Source of the DNA: Volvox africanus
Lineage: Eukaryota > Chlorophyta > Chlorophyceae > Chlamydomonadales > Volvocaceae
Length of the DNA stretch: 64,000 nucleotides
Reading direction: 5' to 3'
Assembly (NCBI GenBank): GCA_030268105.1
Contig: BSDZ01000003.1
Location: 2,108,001 to 2,172,000 of the forward strand
Numbering within the stretch: position 1 is the stretch's first letter; every line of letters starts with the position of its first letter. The notes under the pieces were generated by a model. The model saw nothing but the letters and a program-made list of their open reading frames with translations, was not told the origin of the DNA and did no database searches. Position numbers and translations under genes: made by a program. Of this stretch, positions 57,801 through 64,000 are shown piece after piece.

Positions 57801-60336
57801 TGCCATGTTTATGTGACCGTGAGAGAATGCTCGTAGGACACCAATATTGCCGCCTTGCCGCTTAAAATATGTGTCGAATTTTTACCATTTTAACGCAGAC
57901 AGCAGCAACAGCAGCAATCACAGCAGAAACAGCAATTGCACCACCAATCGCCGTCAGGGCGCTTTGCGGCGCTGGAGCCGCCGCCACCACCAGCCTTCTC
58001 CGACTTCTCTTACGGCTCGTCTTCCTCCATTCTGACAGCCAACACTACCACCAAGACCAATGCCGCCACGACCAATGCCGCCACTACCAATGCCAATTCG
58101 GTGGGAACTATGATGCCGATGCAGCGTGAAAGCCGTAGCAGCAGTAGCGGTGGTGGCAGCGGTCCTGGTGGAGGGGGTGGCTTGGCTCGGCAGCAACGGA
58201 CGCTGCAGGTCTTGTTGGCTAGCATTCAGAACTCCGCGCTGAGGGGCCAGGAGAGGTTGCAGGTTAGTGGCGGATCGTTGGGATGGTTGACATGGGATGA
58301 ATATTTTTTCCGTGCTGAAATTTATTATGTATGTTATATAATATATATAATATATATATATATTATATAAATATTATATTATATTATATTATATTATATT
58401 ATATTATATTATATTATATTATATTATATTATATTATATTATATTATATTATATTATATTATATTATATTATATTATATTATATTATATTATATTATATT
58501 ATATTATATTATATTATATTATATTATATTATATTATATTATGTTGTGTTGTGTTGTGTTGTGTTGTGTTGTGTTGTGTTATGTTATGTTACTAAAAATT
58601 GTATCATATTGTGTATTGTGTAAAGGAGGTACTTGAGGTAATGGAGCTTGTATATGTGACGAGCACCTGTGGTGCCCCCATGTATATAATACCACCTTGT
58701 AGACACCTCCTTTCCTGGATCTTTCCTCAAAAGGACTCAACCGAGCTGTCATATCTCGTCTAAACGGATCAATTTCACGTAATCCTGGCTTTCGGTTTCT
58801 GCCGCCTTCTTACGAATACAGAAGACACATCAATTTATCAATGCTGTTCCTGTGCAGCGATTGTACCGCATCACGGATCCCATGGCGGCCGATTTGGGTC
58901 CCCTGGAGCAGCCCCTCCTGGAGCAATGCCGTTCAGCGCTCAACCTTCTCTCAGGGGAGCTGGTTGAGCTGCAGGTCGTACAGGGAGGGGGAACTGGGAG
59001 GGGAGGTGGGGGGTGAACAGGAAGTTAACTTTCGGCACGGAGATGGGGAGAAGAAGGCAAAACAATTCGTCGCGCAAATAAAATTATGGGAATGAAGTAA
59101 CAGGGACAGGGACGATACACCAGGTTTGTGCCCTTATCTGTCGAGGTGGTATCATTGCATAAGGGAGAAGTGTGACTTTATATGTAGCCTCCTGAAATAT
59201 GCCTTCACTAACGCTATCGCTACTGCTCCCTGCTACTGCTATTGTAGTTGGGCTTAAGGCCCCTTACAGTCCCCAGGGCATGCTACAGACGTCACTGGGT
59301 CGCGCCCCTGGGACTTACTGACATCATCCCGCCGATATGACATCGATCCCTCATCACGTGGGAACTGATGTCGTTAACCGGCACGTGCTGTGCGGCCTGG
59401 CATACATACCGCCCCGCTTCGATTATACACCCTCTCAACCGTCATGCATGCAGTGCACAATATTTCTGTCCATACTTCGCGCGTCATTAACCGGTTCACA
59501 GTTTGTATCAGTTTTGGCTCTCAAGGTTATATTTCAAATTCTCCCCCGCTGCAGGCCTCTGTGCAACAGACGCTTTGTTCGGTGGTTGAGACAGGTGAGG
59601 GGACCCCTGGCCTCTGGAGTGATGGCAACATCTGAAGCAGCAGCGGTAACAACCAAACAACACCAGGACAAACAGACTAAGGAGTGTGTTCTCCCCTGCG
59701 CTGTGGTTAGGGCCGGTGGTTACCCTTCGCATCACGCGCTAATAACCCGATTACCGTTCCAATGCAAATTGCCACTGCCGGTATACTGTATTATATACCG
59801 TATAAGGTGTACTGTAAATGGTGTGTGTGTACTGTATTACGGTGTATGGTGTACTGTATATGCCCCCTTGCGTCGCTGCCTCCCATGCTGCACTGAAGCC
59901 AACACGCGTATGTGTGTGGTCTGGTCTTTGATTCGCTCCTCGGCCTGCAGCCTCCTTCAACGAGCTGGGTCAGGTTCGGCGGCAAGTGGAGGGCCACCAG
60001 CGCTCCCTGGCGCTGTGGGAGGGCGGTGTCGCCGCGCAGATGCAAGTCATCACAGACCTGCAGGTGCGCTTGCTCTGACGTGCAGCGATCGTCGTCCTTC
60101 TCAAGGGATTCGCCCTTGTATGTGCATCGCCCTCGCAGTGCTTCCCTTGCGTAGTGTATCGTGTTGTTCTCAACCCCTTACCTCTTGTGTAGCGGTGCAT
60201 GGTGATGGCTTCTTATAATACTTCCGCTGGGGCCTCCCCCGTCTCCCTCCAGGATCCTAGTCGCAGGGGCTCCCTGCTCCGCGCCCTGGGCACCAGTGAC
60301 GGCGGCGGCAGCCTGAACCTCAGCAGCAGCTCTTAA
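31902..60336 (+). CDS. Giant coiled-coil protein, 51 exons, about 3,109 residues
   Basis: Fifty-one exons join in a single frame from ATG at 31,902 to TAA at 60,334-60,336, about 9.33 kb of coding sequence with introns averaging about 380 bp. All introns are GT-AG and all phases agree. Layout: residues 1-165 non-repetitive N-terminus; 166-2424 almost continuous alpha-helical coiled coil (Glu, Gln, Arg, Ala, Leu heptads); 2425-2992 low-complexity Ala/Gly/Gln/Ser; 2993-3109 short helical tail ending SLNLSSSS. There is no signal peptide, membrane segment or enzymatic motif. Long coiled-coil proteins of this size act as cytoskeletal, centrosomal/basal-body, rootlet or Golgi scaffolds; which applies here is unknown and I give no symbol. 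Exon coordinates are in the next four entries. Confidence 0.85.
32732..50698 (+). CDS. Coiled-coil gene, exons 3-38 (main rod)
   Basis: Exons: 32732-32935, 33044-33208, 33383-33550, 34159-34302, 34474-34557, 34817-34951, 35268-35372, 35740-35832, 36035-36126, 36350-36482, 37399-37485, 38024-38074, 38318-38470, 38952-39077, 39367-39576, 39826-40002, 40494-40640, 41081-41347, 41981-42118, 42873-43229, 43576-43695, 44127-44309, 44635-44820, 45096-45188, 45426-45500, 45942-46070, 46342-46440, 46928-47023, 47279-47363, 47997-48169, 48493-48567, 48758-48826, 48952-49384, 49775-49872, 50124-50261, 50609-50698. They encode residues 166-1891, heptad-rich throughout (for example EEMAQRFSCREEELRQHELE, REAELASRETILQ). 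The region at 41,081-41,200 (PLPSTTSSTPGAV) is a Pro/Ala break in the rod. An alternative donor at 44,322 would add four residues to the exon ending 44,309. Confidence 0.82.
33600..33685 (+). repeat. GGGAGTTG-type simple repeat in intron 5
   Basis: GGGAGTTGGGAGTTGGAGTTGGGAATGC and a near-copy follow each other at about 33,630-33,681. It lies in the intron between exons 5 and 6. Confidence 0.7.
41366..41394 (+). repeat. (CTGT)n microsatellite in intron 20
   Basis: About seven copies of CTGT follow the exon 20 donor. A second, less regular CTGT/CTAT tract lies at about 57,676-57,735 in intron 46. Confidence 0.85.
48270..48309 (+). repeat. (CATC)n microsatellite in intron 32
   Basis: Imperfect CATC/CATCTA units run from about 48,270 to 48,309 between exons 32 and 33. 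Confidence 0.8.
51334..55352 (+). CDS. Coiled-coil gene, exons 39-45 (LDER heptads and distal rod)
   Basis: Exons: 51334-51900, 52511-52617, 53272-53631, 53865-54018, 54414-54535, 54816-54957, 55206-55352 (residues 1892-2424). The first, 189 codons, carries a repeated heptad of the type QLDERQR/ALDERQG/QLDEREA and ends with eight Gln (CAG repeat, 51,829-51,853). The next exon (LESSHLDSPQHLAVRHKD) is less helical. The remaining exons return to Glu/Arg/Ala/Leu heptads. Junctions after 52,617, 53,631 and 54,535 are phase 2 and each would read a stop codon if not spliced. Confidence 0.82.
54020..54080 (+). repeat. TGATATG-type simple repeat in intron 42
   Basis: GATATATGATATGTGATATGTGATATATGACATGTG and variants follow the exon 42 donor for about 55 bp. 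Confidence 0.7.
55076..55120 (+). repeat. (GGTGGA/GGTGCA)n repeat in intron 44
   Basis: Seven hexamers GGTGCA or GGTGGA in tandem between exons 44 and 45, in frame with no exon. Confidence 0.85.
56052..58262 (+). CDS. Coiled-coil gene, exons 46-47 (low-complexity insert)
   Basis: Exon 46 (56,052-57,391) is by far the longest at 1,340 bp and exon 47 is 57,899-58,262, joined in phase 2 (AG|A). They encode residues 2425-2992, made of Ala runs (AAAVAAANAAAEATAAA), Gly runs, Gln/His runs and Ser/Thr stretches, and are probably disordered. The frame stays open upstream to at least 55,944, but the acceptor TTCATCCCAG at 56,051 fits the phase. The whole exon is open with strong GC bias, supporting coding despite low complexity. 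Confidence 0.75.
58366..58585 (+). repeat. Pentanucleotide satellite (ATATT)n passing into (GTGTT)n
   Basis: About 35 uninterrupted copies of ATATT run to 58,540, followed by about eight copies of GTGTT (58,541-58,580) and two ATGTT. It lies in intron 47 of the coiled-coil gene. Confidence 0.95.
58858..60336 (+). CDS. Coiled-coil gene, exons 48-51 (C-terminal tail)
   Basis: Exons: 58,858-58,974, 59,555-59,594 (only 40 bp), 59,951-60,063 and 60,253-60,336. The tail is not low-complexity: RLYRITDPMAADLGPLEQPL, then SALNLLSGELVEL, SFNELGQVRRQVEGHQRSL and DPSRRGSLLRALGTSDGG, ending at TAA. It is the best part to use for a homology search because composition bias is low. The 40-bp exon is phase 0 to 1 and is supported by the frame on both sides. 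Confidence 0.78.
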
Positions 60337-60633
60337 AGTCCCGCATATCTCACATCCATTACTGAGGGGTGTAAGGCCTTTTTCTGTCTTTTCGTTTTAC
60401 ATTTTAGAAGTCTTTGGAATGGGTCCATTTCGGATCTCGTATCTGGTCGACCATTGATTTAGCCGCTGACGGTGGATCCAGATCCAGATCCAGCATTGCG
60501 GATTGGATGTCCATTCGGGGGCTGTCGCCTCGGGACAAGTATTATCATCGCGACGCGTGGCTATATGTTGCTGTGGGGTAGGCCAGCTCAGTGGGACCAT
60601 GCGTAATGCCCATACCCCCACCCGCCCATCCCC

Positions 60634-60670
60634 ATCTACCTACCTACCTACCTACCTACCTACCTATCTA
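60634..60670 (+). repeat. (CTAC)n microsatellite
   Basis: Eight or so CTAC units (CATCTACCTACC...CTATCTAG) about 300 bp after the stop codon. Confidence 0.9.
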
Positions 60671-60795
60671 GTTAAGCTGCCTGTTGAAAGGAGTGGGGTA
60701 ATTGCCGCATTGTAGATATTTGTCTTAAAAATCATTCGTATATTAGGAGACAGTGGGAGCGTGGGGAGGGGTCAGGAAGTAAAATTACATGAGTT

Positions 60796-60796
60796 G

Positions 60797-60825
<29 letters not shown>
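60796..60825 (+). repeat. (GT)n microsatellite
   Basis: About fourteen GT dinucleotides ending GTTTGTC, 460 bp after the stop codon. Confidence 0.92.
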
Positions 60826-60827
<2 letters not shown>

Positions 60828-61407
60828 TCAGGTCGCATGAGTACACACTGTGCGGCATGGACACCACCATGCTTTGGTGTGCAATTTTAAATTAGCATGA
60901 CTTATCCATATAAAACGGAGGATGGAAGTGATTTGCGAAGGCTCCCTTGTGTGCGCGTCCGTCCCTTTGAGGTAAGTTATTGAAAGCTGTTTGTTAGGGC
61001 TTTGTATGCATTCTTTTCTTCTGCATATACCAATGACCAGGTGCTTTATCCTCACCGAATAGGACATAAGCCTCGTGAGCGACGGATGCCAGCAGCATGC
61101 GTGCAGATTTTGCATCTTGGATACCTACCTACCTTGCCAGGCATATGGAGGCGACAACATCGCCACAGCGTGCTGAGGTGGATTTTTAACCCCATCATAA
61201 GTCAAGGACGACCTTTATTATATATGATTTGGGAAGGACATTCGTGTTGTCACGTTTTTTATGGCGCCTCTTGCATTCTTCATTCACACATGTGGGGATC
61301 CATTATATGTCTCATGTTATGTCGTCCGGGGGGGGGGAGTAGATGGCATCTCCGTAGGTGGAGACAGAAGGCGCAGGCCATGCATATTTGTCGTTAGCGC
61401 GGTGTAA

Positions 61408-62630
61408 TCAGATGCATGGTAGCAGCTACTGGGGGTTGTCGCTTCTGGTACTAAATTTTGTCATGTACAGGTATTCTCGTTAAAGGCTTTGTAGGGTTTA
61501 TGTGCTTCGGCAAGGCCCAACCTAAACCCAAATGGCAGCAGTTCGTAAGTCTATAATTGAGTGCCTACTCATCCGGATCCGGTCTCTAGGTTGTCTAAAA
61601 TCTTCCAATTTGGACGTCTACCGATGCCACCAATATTGCTGGATTCCTAGACTTTTACGTCAGTACTTCTTCTCCCGCTGACATTCGTGTTGCTCAGCTG
61701 TAGTCGTACATGTATGGCACACACCAACACGATATAAAGGTGCAGAAGCACATTGTCAGCATCTCGGGAGGCCTCTACTACTACATCAGCAGTCCTGTTA
61801 GGTGAATACAAAATATGAGAATACTCATGTGTACCACATTTGCGCGCCAATAAAACTACAGATGATTGCGTTAGGAGCGTCTTATGCTTTTGCTGCGTAA
61901 CGCTGCATTATGGGGGTAAGGGCGCGAATCCCAGTGCAAATCACTGCGTATGTAGCACACGGCCGTAACACAGCAGAAAGAAAACAGCGCGCTCACGCTA
62001 ACTTCTTCAAAGGAAATATCAGTGGACAGGGATATTTGTTAATATGTACGTGCAATAATAAATGAAAAATGCAGTTCCAGGCGAGCTCAAAAATACCTGA
62101 AAGCGAATATGCAATCTCGTTGAAATCCATATGAAAAGCATGAAGTTATCATGCGTGAGTGAGTTGCGTTAGGCAACGAGGTCCACGTTTGTAGATGCCC
62201 ACGGACAATATAAAGGGCTCTGATAATTCTCGGGGGCATAATAGGTTGTCTGCAATTGGAACTGATTTAATGCCCTCATGGCAGGACTACTTGCTATGGG
62301 TCAACCAGCGATCATTACGCACGTGCATTGCAATATCGCGCGATTCTACGCACGGAACGCAAGAATTTAGCTGCAGCTGTATGCGACAGGAAAATTCCAA
62401 CCAGGCCATAAAACTTTATGATCCTATGTCTGCCTTTATTTGCCGCATTCGTAGGTTGTTGCTTTACATTTGCGGCTTATGAAAGGTTGTGTGGCTTCAT
62501 TTTGACAACGTTAAAATGGGTTTCCAAAATGTGAACTTCAGTCCATTTTTTCTAGCCGTCGTAATGAACTGGGCCGGTTTCATTTGGCGTATTCTTAAAA
62601 TACGCCACACCATTCATAATGGCGACGCCA
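61408..62630. other. Intergenic, no gene seen
   Basis: Only short, composition-neutral ORFs (up to 95 codons, 62,195-62,482) without splice support or recognisable motifs. No RNA gene found by eye. Confidence 0.4.
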
Positions 62631-63320
62631 TCCCATTGTCCCTATCACAGTCCCTCCCGTCCCCCATCGTGACACCTCTTGTCCCCACTGCGTCACTCCC
62701 CCACCCAACCCCGACCGCCACCCCTCCCCTCCGTACACGGCCCCCCACTGTCTCCTAACACTGTCCCTCAATCCCCCGTTGCCACCCCTCTCTCCCCTCG
62801 TCCGTCTCCCACCCAACCCCTGCCGCCGCCCCTCCAATCCGTTCGCACCACACTGCTGTCGCCCCATCACGGTCGTCCCTCCCATTCCCCGTCGTGGCCC
62901 CTCTCATCTTTTGTCCCTCCCCTTCCCAACCGCTGATACCGACCTTCCCATTCATATGAACTACCCGACATTGTGCACGTCATGGTCCCTCCCCTCCCCC
63001 CTCATTACCCAACCCAACTCTGACACAGCCCCTCCTCTCCATCCGCGTAACCTCACTGTGTCCCCATCACAGTCCCACCCATCCCACTCCCCTCCCCCGG
63101 CTAGCTACTGCGGGGTGCTGCCGGGTATGGCGGGGTCCCTTGGGGTGTGGCGGTGTACTGTGTGCAGTGAGGCGGGGTCCAGCGGTCCCTAGCGGCTCCC
63201 TGTGGACTTGACACCCAACAATGTCCCCATCACAGCCCCTCCCGACATCCCGCTTTCATTCCCCTCACACGGCCAACCATCACAGCTCCTCTCCTCCCTC
63301 TTCACTTCCCCACTGACACC
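62630..63320. repeat. C-rich degenerate repeat tract
   Basis: A strongly strand-asymmetric CCC/TCC-rich tract. A degenerate motif CCCATCACAGTCCCTCCC recurs near 62,643, 62,868, 63,064, 63,229 and 63,277 with varied spacing, broken by a short G-rich patch at about 63,110-63,180. ORFs here are low-complexity by-products. Confidence 0.6.
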
Positions 63321-64000
63321 TGACAACGCCTACTACGAGGTATGACGGGAACTGGGGGATATTGTGGGGTACTTGGGGTTATAACGGGGAACTGTGGAAT
63401 GTGGTGGAGGTACTTATTAAATCGTATCGATAATTGCGATTCCCAGGGTTCGAACACTAAACTCAGTAGACTAGGTCATGGTTTTGGCCATCGATGCATT
63501 TAAGACGTGATATATCGGTTTCATACAATCATTTTTTACAATAACAGAAAATGTCATATCAATCATCCAATTTGCAACTACATGGGAAAGAGATCGGAAA
63601 TCATCACACGTACTAAATTTGGCTATGGTTTGGCTGCGTATCGTTTCCCAAGGCTGTATGGCGATGTTGTCCCGGAACTCGGTTGGGACCCATCTAATCA
63701 TTTGCGGTTTGTTGTGCCATCTTTAAATCGCACAATTTACCACGAATCGTTTATATAAGGGGGGATCGTAACGTATTCCTATCATGCGTGCCGTCCCCAA
63801 AGATCGACACCAAAACAAGCACCTTGAATGCAAGGCCACGGATTGATAAGGCCACAAACTCTGTAGCCATAACCGCGGTGTCCCGGTATTGGGACGGAAT
63901 ATGCAGCATGTAAGCCCCAAAGCCCCGCCGGATGTCTAGTCACGACAGTCTACGGCTTTGTGCACATATGCAGTTCACGGACTAGAGTGAGATGAACCAA
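63321..64000. other. Right edge, no gene seen
   Basis: Moderately A/T-rich sequence with short ORFs only (up to 83 codons, 63,507-63,758). Nothing recognised. Confidence 0.4.

Larger units (their letters stand above)
60337..61407 (+). other. Probable 3' UTR of the coiled-coil gene
   Basis: TGTAA, the usual polyadenylation signal in volvocine algae, occurs at 60,370-60,374 (34 bp after the stop) and at 61,403-61,407. Volvocine 3' UTRs are commonly hundreds of bases, so the later one is the more likely end, but I cannot decide from sequence. The stretch contains no exon. Confidence 0.4.

Noticed and set aside
1..64000. CRISPR array, bacterial operons or rRNA genes
   Set aside because: No spaced direct repeats of CRISPR type, no operon-like gene packing and no rRNA sequence. 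Introns and Ty3/gypsy elements mark the DNA as eukaryotic.

Overview
The window looks like nuclear DNA of a green alga, most likely from the Chlamydomonas/Volvox group. The grounds are a very intron-rich gene with short GT-AG introns and GC-rich exons, TGTAA motifs of the kind used as polyadenylation signals in that group, and chromodomain Ty3/gypsy retrotransposons with TG...CA LTRs. The lineage is an inference; no rRNA, tRNA or marker gene is present to prove it.

The left half (1-31,023) is mostly a graveyard of nested Ty3/gypsy elements. One family (LTR about 814-830 bp, TGTTGTA...TACAACA) gives two 5'-truncated plus-strand copies (1-1866 and 1867-3892), two truncated minus-strand copies (C, 3893-7833; D, 7834-9837), and a nearly full-length but broken minus-strand copy (A, 9948-18,680). 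Copy A is interrupted by a truncated relative (B, 12,041-13,426) flanked by a 24-bp direct repeat, and by a solo LTR (17,618-18,432) with a clean 5-bp target duplication. A second family (LTR about 410-417 bp) forms a head-to-head pair, E (minus, 22,573 to about 27,340) and F (plus, about 27,790-31,023). Both have a catalytic Asp of the RT YLDD box changed to Asn. Many reading frames are broken by CGA-to-TGA changes.

Between the two families lie a minisatellite built from a 9-bp sub-unit (18,760-19,486), a minus-strand ORF that resembles the C-terminal zinc-knuckle part of PrimPol-type primases (19,872-20,351), and a small plus-strand multi-exon gene of unknown function (20,655-22,344). The last intron of that gene carries a nearly perfect 283-bp inverted duplication of its own exon/intron junction.

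The right half (31,902-60,336) is one very large plus-strand gene. I could join 51 exons in one continuous frame, every junction GT-AG and phase-compatible, giving a predicted protein of about 3,109 residues. It is almost entirely alpha-helical coiled coil (Glu/Gln/Arg/Ala/Leu-rich heptads), with a 568-residue low-complexity Ala/Gly/Gln/Ser region near the C-terminus and a short conserved-looking tail. Forty-one of its 50 introns are phase 0. I cannot name it; a structural role (centrosome/basal body, ciliary rootlet, Golgi or nuclear scaffold) is only an inference from its coiled-coil character. The last 3.6 kb hold the probable 3' UTR, simple repeats and a C-rich degenerate repeat tract, with no convincing gene.
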